Positions 25,801 to 33,112 of a stretch of 64,000 nucleotides of DNA are shown here, one piece after another (position 1 is the stretch's first letter; each line of letters opens with the position of its first letter). Location: positions 118,973,444 through 119,037,443 of the forward strand of contig OX375876.1 in assembly GCA_947359465.1 (NCBI GenBank), in the 5' to 3' direction. The notes below the pieces were generated by a model. It was not told where the DNA came from and did no database searches. It saw only the letters and a list, made by a program, of their open reading frames with translations. Position numbers and translations under genes: made by a program. This DNA comes from Metellina segmentata. Its lineage: Eukaryota; Arthropoda; Arachnida; Araneae; Tetragnathidae.

Positions 25801-28800
25801 TTGTTATAGAGTGTATTATGTAGACCCCAAGGAGGTCGAGTCTAGAACTTCGCCCCCTTGGTGTGATGTTTTGTTGTTACAACTTAATCATTAATATTTA
25901 TAACTAATTCCATAAGATGTGGGTAAGAGGTGGGTGCCTCACGAATGGGAATCCTGAATTTCCTTCAAGGCGGCTGTGGACATCCATTAAAATATCACCT
26001 CTAAGGGATTTTTTTTCCCCATGGAATGAATTTGGTTGGCTTAGAGTTTATTATTAACAGAGCAGATTATTTATTAGAGAAACAGCAAGACGGTATTAAA
26101 ATGACTGATCAAACAGCTTGCTTTTAAACACATGTTTAAGTCAGGATGTCATAACTTACAATTTAATTTTTTTTTAGAACAATCCTTTTAGTGATAGAAT
26201 CTGTTACATATTTTCTTCTGAAAGCGATGAACTGTGGTCTTTTGAAGATTTCCTAGATATGGTATCCGTTTTCAGCCCGGCGACGCCACCCGAGAAAAAA
26301 GCAGAGTATGCCTTTTGCATCTATGGTAAAAACAGTTTTTTATCTCCTTTAAACAAACAAATACGAGGTCTGATTGAATATATGTCAATACTTGGCCAGA
26401 AAAATAAAACTTTGCATATTTATTTCGAATTTAGTCTCAGTAAAAATAGGCCCTTTTTGTGTTGAGACTTTGTTCGGTATCTCTCTACTGGTGGAAACAT
26501 TTTAAGGGTGCAGGAGAAAAACTAACAGTACAAAACTAAATTTTTCAGGAACTCAATTTCAAAATTTGCATACTTGTTTAATACATACGAGACATAATTT
26601 CCATAGCCTAATTTTAAAATATCAATTTGGGTCATCATGATGTCAAATCATGATGTTTCCACCTCGGAATGCTCGATGACGTTCTGGGACCGATTGCGTG
26701 TGCCTTGTTCTCTCCAGACCCTTACACGTTTGCCATCTGGCTCCAGGGCAGATCTCGACTCATCCGTAAACCTAGCCCAAACAGACACTATCCAATTCAC
26801 ATGTTGTTGACAACACTTTAATCGCGCCCCTCTGGATAGGACGGATAAAGGAACACAAACTCGAGGTACCCGGTTGTACTGTCCATTCTTGTGTAGCCTT
26901 CGGCGCACAGTAGTGGCTGATATCGTCTTACCAATGGATGTTGCAACCATAGATGTAACACGTGTGGAGGTCCCTCTTTGATTCCGCTTCGCTACAACAT
27001 CAATATATCAATCTTCCGCGGGGGTCGTAACCCTTGGGTAGCCGGCCACAGATCTTCGGACAGCTGTTTGCCTTGTTTGTAATTGTTTCCATAATCGTGA
27101 AATGACGGAATAATGAACGCCGAAGAAAAGAGCAATATCAGTGACTGATTGCCCTGCTTCAAGGCGTCCCACAGAACGCCAGCGCTCACTATCTGCCATT
27201 TGTCTTCTGGACACCATAGAAACACGTCTGTCTTGAAAACTGATCGTACGAAAGTTCTAAACACTTTTTGTCAGCACTTACATGCAACTCCTCTAACCTT
27301 TCACAATGCTGGCTTCTTGTACGACTGACTCTTTTGCATATTTCTCGACACAGAACCGTGATTGGCTATTACACAACACATTGGCATACTTCCATCTACC
27401 TCTGCAGCAATTGCAGCTACCTCTGTAGCAATTGCAGCCTCTCATATTCAGATTGGCTTCTGGAAATTAACATTTTCCTCTCAGTGCTTAACTTTTTGCC
27501 GGGAGTGTATTAATTGACTGGGCTATTGGATCTTTTCCTTCGGGACAAATATAGGACCGTCGCCAATATCTGGTTGTGTTCGATGTTAATTAAGTACCTA
27601 CCTCTTCGGTACAGGTTTCTTTTTATGTAATGCAATACGATTTTAGGTACTTTTTAAAAAATAACTTTGTTATTCAAACCACAGTATCAAGCTATATTTA
27701 TGCAAAATTAATTTATTGACCCCCAAAATTCTTTAGTCCAGAAAAGCTCCATATATGTGCAATGTAGCTTGTATCCGTGGTCTGTGTTCGGTTTCAATGG
27801 ATTTTGTTGAATCCTCCCCTGTACTCATTTTCTTTTTCGCTTTAAAACTGATAATCTTCTCAACTTCTCACGAGATCGCGCTGTACTCCTACTCCACTCC
27901 TCACGAGATGGCGCTGAGACCATGGTGTCGAGAGACCAGCAATACGAAATTCGAACGTTGGACTCGATTCAAAAGTCAATGAGTACTCGAACTGGTTAAC
28001 AGAACAATGGTTTTCTTCGTACACATCATGTTTCGAACTTAATTCCTAAATGAATTTTTATGATATACGTTTGTATATTCTTAAGGAAAGAATAAAATGC
28101 GTTATTAGATACCTCAGATACGATAAGTTTATCCCCTTTAGCGGTTTGACCGTGCGAATCGGCAGTCTAAATACAAGGTGGTGATACGACTCTCGCATTT
28201 TTCATATTTTGTTGACTACCCTTCCCAGTGGACAGCGAGCTGTAGGTGGCGCAGAATAGACTCGTGTAACTTAGCGTGCTCTCTTCTGTCAGTAAGACTT
28301 TTGTGTATGTCCTCTTGAGGTTGTTGCAGCTTGGTCGAATTAGTTTCTAGCGCCATAAAACCCAGTCAATCAATCGTATACAATACAATATACCAAATCC
28401 GGACGTCCGGAATTGTCCAAAATCCGGACATTTTGCTAACCGGCGTTTTTTTTGTTTTTCACAATTTTCTTCCATCTTTCCGACAATTTTTCAAGAACAA
28501 GGAGTTAAACAAGGAGGCATGTTCAGCGTAAATACTACACAGAAAAATTAGAAGATTTGCAAGTAAAATTTGTTGCATATTGGATTAAAACTCATGTTGG
28601 ATTAAAAAGGTTTTTTCCCCTTTTAAAAAAAGTATTCTTATTTATATATCTGCTATTTTACTGTTGCAAACAAAATTCGCGGGGGGGGAGGTTAGATTAA
28701 GGTATTTTTGACAAAAAATGTCAATAATCCGAAATCCGAACGGCCGATGTCCGGAGGATTCCGGATTTGGGACTTTGTACTGTACTAGCTTTTGAATAAT

Positions 28801-30374
28801 CTCGATATTGAAACATTAATTTAGCATTAAATTATTTAAATTCGGTTTGGAAAACAAAATACACAAAGGTATTTCGAAGTTGTAACAACATGTTTTTTAA
28901 TAAATATCAGTTCCTTTTAAATTAGCGTTTTAAGACTTCAGTGTTCACATTACTGGAATTCTGATATCCTGTGACGTTCTGACGTCTCACTAAATTTTCT
29001 TGTTGAAACGGCGTTCCGGAGAAGAAGCTTATCAGCATATGCAAATTTAAACTTCAACAGCTGCGCTTCACTGGGAATAAAAGCAGCTCGCCAATTCTTT
29101 CTCAATACTGCTTCCTACTCTAGCCTATACTACAAAAATGCAATTTCAGTTATGTTTTTTAGACATTATGTAAGGAAATAATCCTTTTTTTTTAATTAAC
29201 ACTCATTCATAATTTCTGGTGTTTAAATAAATATTGATTATTATAATCTTGATTTCATTCCTGCAACTTCAACGCCACAATCCTGTCTCCTACCAGATTT
29301 CGACGGTGATGGGTATTTGTCGAGAGACGATCTTAAAAATTTGATCGGTGCGCTTGTTGGAGAAGAGGATCTCGATGAACGAGACATGGAAGACATCATT
29401 GACAAAACAATGGAGGAGGCTGATATAGATAATGATGGAATGCTCTCACCAGGGGAATTCAAACACGTTTTAATGAAATGCCCCGACTTTTCAAGGTAAA
29501 ATAAAACTTGATTCTATGAAATTCGACACTTAAAAATTAGTTTAGCTCACAGGCAGTTACGGACTCGCTTGGATGAAGAAATGTAGACATCTAGTGGCCT
29601 CAGGTGGGGAAATCTTTTAATTGTTAAAAGCAATTATGCAACTTAGAACAGTTTGATGCCTTATAATTGGGTGATTTTAACATTAATTCAAGGAAATGCC
29701 ATTTTGGTTGTCATTGTGTGAAAAGGACTTTTCGTTTGTTCTAAAATAGTTCTGTGCTCAGATGGGAAAATTTTATAACTCACTTTAATTTTTCGTGACA
29801 GCAATTTTAGGATTCAACATGTGGTTCTTGATTTATAACAATTTTCCCACCTTTGTTTTCTTATAAACTGAAAGAAAAAGACTTATGACATTTTGACACA
29901 TTCTAAACATTAACAAACCAGTTTCCAGGATGGGACTTAGTGTCAATTTTTTGGGAAGTGGCTTATAACATTTTGTCATCTGAGCAGAGTTATAGAATAG
30001 TTCTGAACGGTTTTCCCTAGCAAATTTCATGAGTTTTAACAGTATTGCAGAGTACATTAACCTATATGCTATGGTTTACAGTTAGTTTTGATACTACTGT
30101 GGTACAACTGCTGTTACACACACTGTAGTGTAAAGACACATATTTATCAAGTTGCTTGCCAAGATTTAAATTTAGAAAATATATGTAATTATTTCATAGC
30201 TATACCACAGATTTAACTATTGACATACAAGCTGTTTCTGCTTCCATGTTCTGATCACACTATTTAATATTTTTCAAAAATGCTTTATTTTAAATGATTG
30301 AAAATAAAGGTTGTCCTTCAAACTGATATCTAATTCTAATTTCACTTTTCAGGAGCTTTACAATACGAATTTGA
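1828..30374 (+). CDS. CIB1: Calcium and integrin-binding protein (CIB1-like), six exons
   Basis: Coding exons are 1828-1878, 16313-16347, 21072-21171, 26178-26325, 29297-29495 and 30353-30374. Together they are 555 nt, coding for 184 residues plus a stop. All introns are GT-AG and all phases agree. CIB proteins are EF-hand adaptors that bind integrin tails, kinases and TMC-type partners at membranes. The start MGNTKS has Gly2 and Ser6, an N-myristoylation pattern. EF-hand 3 has loop [12 protein letters not shown] (Asp at position 12, as in CIB1). EF-hand 4 has [12 protein letters not shown], a canonical loop. The C-terminus FTIRI matches the family ending. [12 protein letters not shown] is closest to CIB1, while the last residues resemble CIB2, so the exact orthologue is uncertain. 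The start ATG has A at -3 and G at +4. The introns are large, 14.4 kb for the first, and full of transposons. Confidence 0.9.
1879..2320. other. Start of CIB1-like intron 1, no recognised element
   Basis: AT-rich intron sequence. I see no coding frame or clear repeat terminus here. Confidence 0.5.
2320..2600 (+). repeat. tRNA-derived SINE, diverged copy
   Basis: Has the SINE body with the words GTGCCAGCTCAG, CGTGGTTCAAAATTACG, CCGTCGTCAATAGCCCG and TTGTGTTGCTC. The head has the B-box-like GAGTTTGAATCC but differs from the main head type. It lacks the complete ATTACC tail. Confidence 0.7.
2628..2745 (-). repeat. SINE body fragment
   Basis: Reverse complement of the SINE body: GGCACCCCACTTTCCAAA and GATGACATTTGAGG are recognisable, with several substitutions. 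The flanks are lost. Confidence 0.55.
2858..4272 (+). mobile_element. hAT transposon, internally deleted, with 8-bp target duplication
   Basis: The left end CAGCGTTTCCCAAA and right end TTTGGGAAACACTG are inverted copies. The flanks 2850-2857 and 4273-4280 are both CACTAGAG, the 8-bp duplication expected of hAT. The insertion splits a - strand SINE: its end (GTTAATTAAGGTCG...) lies left of 2850 and it resumes after 4280 with CAACAC. Transposase remnants are inside. Confidence 0.85.
2984..3900 (+). pseudogene. hAT (ZBED/SCAND3-like) transposase remnant
   Basis: The first piece has [16 protein letters not shown], a motif of ZBED5/SCAND3-type hAT proteins. A second frame at about 3250-3400 continues with a [22 protein letters not shown] stretch. 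A third piece (3443-3775) has the mid-C-terminal region, and a shifted frame to 3900 ends with the dimerisation motif [13 protein letters not shown]. Several frameshifts and stops separate the pieces, and the BED finger and first catalytic region are missing. Confidence 0.75.
4273..4345 (-). repeat. SINE fragment, continuation of the copy split by the hAT
   Basis: Resumes the reverse-complement SINE at CACTAGAGCAACAC and runs to the GGACAACACC word, where the sequence turns into the opposite orientation (4345-4380), forming an imperfect palindrome. Confidence 0.6.
4388..4719 (+). repeat. tRNA-derived SINE, nearly full length
   Basis: Head TGGTGGTTAAAGTGTTAGCC (A-box region) and B box GGTTCTAATCC, then the body and a tail TTACCATTATTATTACC. 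Slightly diverged in the B box. Confidence 0.8.
4725..4910 (+). repeat. Possible fragments of another short repeat
   Basis: Holds two variants of a GGCCTTGCGCCATAAA-like word, also seen at about 17690-17750 (GTTTGGCGCATCTTAGC...CCTTGCACCATAAA). It looks like the end of a dispersed short repeat. The class is unresolved. Confidence 0.35.
5455..6259 (+). pseudogene. mariner transposase (DD34D), broken
   Basis: Catalytic blocks are visible: [23 protein letters not shown] (reached through a frameshift near 5910) and [16 protein letters not shown]. The second and third Asp are 34 residues apart, as in mariner. The N-terminal helix-turn-helix part is in other frames. The C-terminus is cut by the insertion at 6223 and resumes after 6519. 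Confidence 0.85.
6223..6508. mobile_element. 286-bp insertion with 11-bp target duplication (SINE-like)
   Basis: TCACCGGCTGA occurs at 6212-6222 and again at 6509-6519, and the mariner coding sequence is continuous across the two copies. The insert has a GGTTCGTACC word like a B box near its left end and a (TA)n run near its right end. Duplication length and tail suggest LINE-driven insertion. The family is not recognised. Confidence 0.6.
6690..7906 (+). mobile_element. Tc1-like transposon, DD36E type
   Basis: Left end CACTGACGAACC and right end AAATTATATCAGTG (inverted CACTGATATAATTT), with TA at 6688-6689 and 7907-7908. It lies 55 bp to the right of the mariner that ends at 6634. Confidence 0.75.
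6955..7706 (+). pseudogene. Tc1-like transposase with DD36E spacing, frameshifted
   Basis: Pieces in three frames: the HTH/linker part ([19 protein letters not shown]), the first catalytic block (WSDESQF) and an open C-terminal part from about 7390 with [12 protein letters not shown] and [14 protein letters not shown]. Counting residues from the second Asp to the Glu gives 36 between them, not 34. In the Tc1 literature this spacing marks the DD36E group. Stops and frameshifts make it inactive. Confidence 0.75.
8013..9349 (+). mobile_element. mariner transposon, near full length
   Basis: Ends TAAGAGTTGTTCAAATG (left) and CAAGGGTTGTTCAAATG (right, inverted), both continuing AAAAGGT; TA at 8011-8012 and 9350-9351. 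Length 1337 bp, usual for the family. Confidence 0.88.
8233..9293 (+). pseudogene. mariner transposase (DD34D), two breaks
   Basis: The N-terminal HTH part (8233-8415) stops at a TAG. After a frameshift near 8550 the catalytic part (8556-9293) is intact, with [16 protein letters not shown] and [12 protein letters not shown]. There are 34 residues between the second and third Asp. The usual His before the second Asp is Tyr. It ends with the family's YFE. Confidence 0.85.
9429..10081 (-). mobile_element. Non-autonomous Helitron
   Basis: Read on the - strand it starts TCTCTAATATTATAAAAGG, preceded by A, and ends ...CACCGGGCTAG followed by T. This is the TC...CTAG structure with A/T target of Helitrons. 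It shares internal sequence with the copy at 13056-13665 in the opposite orientation, but ends at an earlier CTAG and lacks that copy's terminal hairpin. Confidence 0.7.
10345..10505 (-). pseudogene. mariner transposase fragment
   Basis: The - strand reads [16 protein letters not shown] followed by [13 protein letters not shown], the first catalytic block of mariner transposase. No termini were found, so it is an isolated relic. Confidence 0.7.
10506..11132. other. Intron sequence with poly(A/T) run and a hairpin
   Basis: A 19-A run at about 10752-10773 and the perfect hairpin at 10977-11009. No coding signal. Confidence 0.4.
10977..11009. repeat. Perfect 14-bp inverted repeat, 5-base loop
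   Basis: Arms TCTCGATCAACGAA and TTCGTTGATCGAGA separated by CGCTA. No element boundary explains it. Confidence 0.7.
11133..12871 (-). mobile_element. Tc1-like transposon with a 0.3-kb internal insertion
   Basis: Ends (T/C)ACTGCTGTTTGTAAAAAA in inverted orientation, continuing ATGCAACACCATGAAGGA; TA at 11131-11132 and 12872-12873. At 1739 bp it is longer than usual because about 0.3 kb (roughly 11805-12130) interrupts the transposase. Confidence 0.85.
11269..12669 (-). pseudogene. Tc1-like transposase (DD34E), broken
   Basis: The N-terminal HTH part begins [13 protein letters not shown] at 12669. A frameshift falls near the first catalytic block ([12 protein letters not shown]), then the insertion. 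The part after it carries a TAG in place of Trp (11707-11709) in PGVMV-GAISYHG. The C-terminal part (11628-11269) has [12 protein letters not shown] and [12 protein letters not shown]; there are 34 residues between Asp and Glu. Confidence 0.85.
13056..13665 (+). mobile_element. Non-autonomous Helitron with terminal hairpin
   Basis: Starts TCTCTACAATTATAAATGG after an A and ends with hairpin CTAGCCAC-GCA-GTGGCTAG followed by T, exactly the Helitron 3' structure. The interior matches the inverted copy at 9429-10081. Confidence 0.8.
14062..15451 (-). mobile_element. Tc1-like transposon, near full length
   Basis: Left CACTGCTGGCCACC and right (inverted) CACTGCTGGCCACC. The right flank is TA (15452-15453), the left is CA, probably a mutated TA. 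Nested in the TIR element above. Confidence 0.85.
14257..15156 (-). pseudogene. Tc1-like transposase (DD34E), lightly damaged
   Basis: From about 15156 the frame runs through the HTH ([20 protein letters not shown]) and first catalytic block ([19 protein letters not shown]). One stop near 14675 is followed directly by the rest ([37 protein letters not shown]). After the Glu a frameshift at about 14390 scrambles the tail. There are 34 residues between Asp and Glu. Only two or three lesions, so a fairly recent copy. Confidence 0.85.
15463..15897 (+). repeat. Second tRNA-derived SINE family, about 430 bp
   Basis: tRNA-like head: GTGACCTGGTCGGTAGGGC (A-box region) and AGTTCGAGCCC (B box). The body is unlike the main SINE except for short words near GGTGCACGAGAAATCTGTCG. 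It ends in GAAACAACAACAGAA, an A-rich tail. Confidence 0.6.
16313..16347 (+). CDS. CIB1: CIB1-like exon 2 (35-nt microexon)
   Basis: Only 35 nt: a TTTTTAG acceptor at 16306-16312, codons for [11 protein letters not shown], then two bases of a split Tyr codon and a GTAAGT donor at 16348. It corresponds to the DLTFLTKQEIL block in human CIB1. It is too short for ORF finders but is required to join exons 1 and 3 in frame. Just upstream is a TIR element ending at 16166. Confidence 0.85.
16348..18902. other. CIB1-like intron 2, first part
   Basis: Mostly AT-rich. A GC-richer block at 16855-17200 has overlapping open frames on both strands without family resemblance. At 17812, 18423 and 18482 a word like CGATTCTTATAACTNTCAAG or its tail recurs. 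No gene is supported. Confidence 0.4.
18903..19626. mobile_element. Probable solo LTR
   Basis: Starts TGTCATCAGC, ends GAATTCA, flanked by TTAC at 18899-18902 and 19627-19630. An AATAAA-like word lies in the 3' half. GC content is higher than in the surroundings. There is no internal domain or second LTR, so it is read as a solo LTR. Strand is not certain. Confidence 0.5.
19658..20974 (-). mobile_element. Helitron material: a 3' terminus at 19658 and a 5' end near 20974
   Basis: On the - strand the left boundary is hairpin AGCCGG-CGCAGC-CCGGCT ending CTAA before T. The right boundary reads TCTCTACTATTATAAAAGG. A second 3'-like block (CTCGCCAACCCCCAG, shared with 23959-24611) lies at about 20560, so this may be two elements or a nested pair. 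Confidence 0.5.
21072..21171 (+). CDS. CIB1: CIB1-like exon 3
   Basis: The acceptor TTCACAG precedes 21072. The first base completes the split Tyr codon, then 33 codons read [14 protein letters not shown]...MPEFQ and end at a GTAAGG donor (21172). This is the first, degenerate EF-hand region of the family. The linker is shorter than in human CIB1. Confidence 0.88.
21172..21645. other. CIB1-like intron 3, first part
   Basis: No recognised repeat or gene. Confidence 0.4.
21648..21725 (-). repeat. Solo tRNA-like head of the SINE
   Basis: The - strand reads GGTCTAATGGTTAAGGTGTT then GGTTCGAATCC. It matches the main SINE head and lacks the body. It resembles tRNA-Glu but has no good acceptor stem, so it is not called a tRNA gene. 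Confidence 0.6.
21989..23115 (-). pseudogene. Fragmented unknown protein-coding repeat, split by a SINE
   Basis: Three - strand pieces: 23115-22855 ([18 protein letters not shown]), 22883-22683 ([33 protein letters not shown]) and, after the SINE, 22249-21989 ([36 protein letters not shown]). The pieces look like one long protein that seems common in arthropod genomes without a named function. A frameshift lies near 22880. I do not assign a role. Confidence 0.55.
22357..22682 (+). repeat. tRNA-derived SINE, full length, 14-bp target duplication
   Basis: Flanks CCCTTCAAAATATC at 22343-22356 and 22683-22696 are identical. Head ACCGGTATAGTGGTTAAGG, B box GGTTCGAATCC, body, tail TTACCATTACCATTA. 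This is the best reference copy in the window, 326 bp. Confidence 0.92.
23361..23690. repeat. Tandem duplication, two units of about 170 bp
   Basis: GCGATGCG occurs at 23393 and 23563, and both are followed by near-identical stretches (GAACAGAAGATATAAT / GGGCAGAAGATATTAT, then AAAAAATATTTTAC and TTCCGCACTATTAGAATAG). The class is unknown. Confidence 0.65.
23790..25060. mobile_element. Inverted-repeat element of unknown class with a Helitron inside
   Basis: The 65-bp arms around 23812-23876 and 24987-25051 are inverted copies, sharing GGGCTTAAAATTTTCCCATG and CTCGAGTA. The Helitron at 23959-24611 sits between them. The outer limits are unclear. Confidence 0.5.
23959..24611 (-). mobile_element. 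Non-autonomous Helitron
   Basis: On the - strand it starts TCTATATATATAATTCTC after A and ends with hairpin AGGGGGC-GG-GCCCCCT and CTAG before T. Same family as 41234-42297. Confidence 0.8.
25055..25657 (+). pseudogene. Tc1-like transposase, 3' half, dead
   Basis: The first catalytic block is recognisable as [17 protein letters not shown]. In the C-terminal part (25322-25657) the second Asp is Gly (FRQGNARPY) and the DDE Glu region is replaced by an A-rich insertion ([11 protein letters not shown]). It ends [15 protein letters not shown]. It has no left terminus. A possible right end GAGTG-TA is near 25812. Confidence 0.75.
26178..26325 (+). CDS. CIB1: CIB1-like exon 4
   Basis: A poly-T tract and AG precede 26178. 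The exon has 49 codons, [12 protein letters not shown]...AEYAFCIY, plus one base. It contains the family motif [13 protein letters not shown] (EF-hand 2 region). The donor is GTAAAA, weaker than at the other exons. Confidence 0.88.
26640..27507 (-). mobile_element. Tc1-like transposon, 5' half only
   Basis: The right end (on the - strand CACTCCCGGCAAAAAGTTAA) is followed by TA at 27508-27509. Transposase pieces: 27217-27008 ([23 protein letters not shown], the HTH) and 26950-26648 ([24 protein letters not shown]). The catalytic C-terminal half and left terminus are missing. Confidence 0.75.
27530..27605 (+). repeat. SINE 3' body fragment
   Basis: Recognisable: TTTTCCTTCGGGACAAATAT, GGACCGTCGCCAATA, TTGTGTT, GATGTTAATTAAG. 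No head. Confidence 0.5.
28381..28782. mobile_element. pogo/Tigger-like MITE, 402 bp
   Basis: Left CAATACAATATACCAAATCC and right (inverted) CAGTACAAAGTCCCAAATCC, both followed by GGA. TA flanks at 28379-28380 and 28783-28784. No coding capacity. The class is inferred from ends and the TA target. Confidence 0.6.
29297..29495 (+). CDS. CIB1: CIB1-like exon 5 with the two functional EF-hands
   Basis: Begins with two bases completing an Asp codon and encodes [12 protein letters not shown] (EF3 loop), then an acidic linker and [12 protein letters not shown] (EF4 loop), ending MKCPDFSR with a split Arg codon. The donor is GTAAAA at 29496. EF3 has Asp instead of Glu at loop position 12, a known trait of CIB1 that favours Mg2+. 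Confidence 0.92.
29496..30352. other. CIB1-like intron 5
   Basis: The shortest intron, with no transposon recognised. Confidence 0.5.
30353..30374 (+). CDS. CIB1: CIB1-like exon 6 (terminal)
   Basis: TTTTCAG acceptor, then one base completing Arg, then SFTIRI and TGA. The C-terminus aligns in length with SSFKIVL of human CIB1 and STFHIRI of CIB2. The acceptor is CAGGAG, a NAGNAG site; use of the second AG would delete one residue. Confidence 0.88.
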
Positions 30375-30950
30375 GGAATTTCGACAGATGTGTAGACAAT
30401 TTTTGAGCGAGAGATTACGACATCCAAGTGCAGGAGCTGGCAATTAACATGAAAGTTTTTGAATGCAAGTTAGTTTGAATGAATCACGTATGATATCGTC
30501 TTAGAGAGAGATAAAATGTATATAATAATTGATCTTTAAAAAAGAAAAAGCTAAGGCTGTTACTTAATTTTCAAGTTTTATTGAAAGTCTTGCAGGGATT
30601 GGACCGATACAGCCACGAACTTTTAGGAATAACTCAAAATACAAATATTTTGATGGAAGTCAAACCAATTGAATATTGAGAACATTATTTGCAGAAATCA
30701 AGTTTGAGATGGAACACAACTAACGATTCAGAGAACAAATGCACTTCAGTTTTCTACAGCAGAGAAATAGAGGATAACGCTGTTAAGCCAAACCACTGAT
30801 CAAAGATGACTTTCAGGAAGTTGTAAACATTGACAATGCAAGATATACTTTTCATTCTGTTAACCACGTTCTGTTTATTGATTATTACAGCATATCATTT
30901 GTTAAAACAGTGTGATTGTGGAAGTAATAAAGTTTCGTTTTTTTAAACAT
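30375..30950 (+). other. CIB1-like 3' untranslated region
   Basis: From the stop codon to just past a polyadenylation signal. No repeat is recognised here. A 30-codon frame overlaps the stop in another phase (30356-30448) but has no support as coding. Confidence 0.6.
30926..30931 (+). terminator. Polyadenylation signal AATAAA of the CIB1-like gene
   Basis: Canonical AATAAA followed within about 15 bases by a T-rich stretch, about 550 bases after the stop codon. Confidence 0.65.
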
Positions 30951-31072
30951 TGTCAATTTTTATACTATGCCAAGATGTTTATTACATGAGCACCACCACC
31001 AAAGTATAAGGCGCTATGTGAAGTGAAGGCTGAGAGGGCAGCGATAGCAACAGTTTCTGTTAATACAGGGCT

Positions 31073-31910
31073 GAGAAACCGGTCTCTACATAGGAAGGTT
31101 CCTGGTTTGAATCCGGGTCGGTGCTTGAATGTTTGTACGCGTTTGGTGCACTGTAAATCTGTCGTGGCCGAAAGTTGTCATGTTTAGAGTGCCTATATAA
31201 TAAGAGTGGCGACAAGGGACCAAATTTGGCCCAATGCGCATGCGCGGCAGCCATTTTTCTACCAGAATCGTCTCAGAGAAGGTTGCTGGGCGAATTAATA
31301 TATCATTTTAGGGAGAACAAAAAGCATATGATTGTTATAATATGGATACATTCGGTATAAATGAATCATATAAACGCTCAATTACATGCGTAATTGATGA
31401 GATGGATTGCACAACGTGCTAACTTAGATTGCTGGAAACACCATGTTGTTAAAAAAAAAGCTATTTATTTAAAAAGTCTTCAAATTTATACCGACAAAAC
31501 ACTAAAATAATAATAAATAAACATTCTAGAACACGAAATGGAACATGAAAAAGCTATGTTTTCTTTTTAATTTAATGTACACACGTTTTTCTCGAACTCA
31601 CAAAAAGTTCCCATGTTAAGTCTACGGGAGCTGGGAAAAGACCGCCTCGGGCGGTAGAAAATGTCTCTAAGCCAATCAGAAAGTGTTTCCCGTATGTCGC
31701 CACTCTTATTATATAGGCACTCTAGTCATGTTGGGTTGGTGTGGAAGATTAGTGAGTGGGGTGCCAGCTGAAGTGTGTGTTGCCACGTCATCTGACCGTG
31801 GATAAAAAATAACGTGGTTTTATCCTAGGATCTTTCCCTTAGTAGGGAATTGATACCGGACCGTCGTCAATCCCGTTGTGTTGCTCTAGTATGACGTTAA
31901 TTAAAATTAT
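31073..31910 (+). repeat. SINE copy split by a hAT MITE
   Basis: Head and B box (GGTTTGAATCCGGG) lie left of 31177 and the body resumes at 31733 (GGGTTGGTGTGGAAG...), ending with the GACGTTAATTAAAATTA tail. The break is at GTCATGTT, which is duplicated. Confidence 0.8.
31185..31724. mobile_element. hAT MITE, 540 bp, 30-bp perfect TIRs and 8-bp target duplication
   Basis: TIRs 31185-31214 and 31695-31724 begin TAGAGTGCCTATATAATAAG and match perfectly for 30 bases. GTCATGTT flanks at 31177-31184 and 31725-31732. The TIR start fits the hAT pattern Y-A-R-N-G. No transposase. The perfect TIRs and duplication point to a recent insertion. Confidence 0.92.
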
Positions 31911-32224
31911 CTTACTCAGCTACCGATCAAAATAAATTAGTGTTTCAATCCTACTCCTGACCGAACAGGTAAATGTTGTTGATTCTTTTTACTGCATTTT
32001 GTCGGAAACCGTGATGACTTAATCAGTAGTAGTGAACCCGAGGTCTGGCAGGCCATAACGAATTGGCATTTGATTCGTCTGGTTATTAACTAAACTATTG
32101 GTTTTAAATAGTGGACAAGTTGAGTGTAAACAATGCATTCACACATTTGACGTGGTTTCTGGTTCCGAGTGGATCGTTCAGACCCATAAATAAAGGCCGA
32201 GACTGAAAGTTGGCGAATTAGTAA

Positions 32225-32470
32225 TTTTTAATTAACGTCGTACTAGAGCAACACAATGTACTATTGGCGACGGTTTGGAATCAATCTACTAAGGGAAAGG
32301 TCCGAGGATAACACCACGTAATTTTGAACCGCGGTCAGATGACATGGCAACACCTGAGTTGGCACCCCACTCTCCAAACTTCCACACCAACCCAACGTGA
32401 GGATATTTGAGGCCACGACGAATTTAAGGTGCATCATACGCTAACAAACATCCATGCACTGACCCGTACT
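32225..32470 (-). repeat. SINE, lacking the tRNA head
   Basis: Reverse complement from the tail (TTTTTAATTAACGTCG) to CATCCATGCACTGACCC. It faces the copy at 32533. Confidence 0.8.
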
Positions 32471-32532
32471 ATCACCTGCTGTTTTCAGATTTGATTCCTC
32501 CCCCTTAGCGTATTTCTCTCTTCTCTTAAACG

Positions 32533-32785
32533 GAAGGTTCCTGGTTTGATACGCGTCAGTGCATATGATTGGAAGCGTATGGTGTAGAGGCGGCTGATGC
32601 AACTTAAATTCATCGTGGTCTCAAATATCCTCACGTTGGGTAGGTGTGGAAGTTTGGAGAGTGGGGTGCCAGCTCAGGTGTTGCCTCGTCATCTGACCGC
32701 GGTTCAAAATTACGCGGTGTCCTCGAATATTTCCCTGGCCGTCGACAATAGTTAAAACGACGTCAAATTAAAAATCCAATTGCTG
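32533..32785 (+). repeat. SINE, A-box part of the head lost
   Basis: Begins at GGAAGGTTCCTGG (B box altered to GGTTTGATACG). The body is complete except for a gap near the CCGTCGACAATAG word. Head to head with the preceding copy. Confidence 0.75.
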
Positions 32786-33039
32786 TTAATACAGGACAGG
32801 TAGGTCACATCCAAAGCACTAGTGTAATAGTAGCATAAATGTTTAAAAATACTAAGTAATTTTAGTTGCTCGGATATCAATCTCGAATAAAAAAGGTGTT
32901 TTAACACAAAAACAACTGATTTTTTTGTGAATATGCAAACAAACTTTTAGGTTCACAAATCTGTTTATTAATTCATAGCAAGCACACTACCACACACTCT
33001 GTCAATAAAAATTGTTAAAAAAACATTTTCGTGTTGATT

Positions 33040-33112
33040 TGTGCCCCCTTTTAGCCATTTTGCGGATTATCCGCGCCTCTCGATTCAGCAGATAATCGAG
33101 AGTTTACTGTAG
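33040..33112 (-). repeat. Tigger/pogo-like terminal fragment
   Basis: The - strand reads CAGTAAACTCTCGATTATCT and GCGGATAATCCGC, like Tigger-type ends. No partner end was found. Confidence 0.4.

Noticed and set aside
30356..30448. Alternative reading of the last CIB1-like exon giving 30 extra residues
   Set aside because: Needs a different phase from exon 5; the canonical frame matches the family C-terminus in length and sequence.
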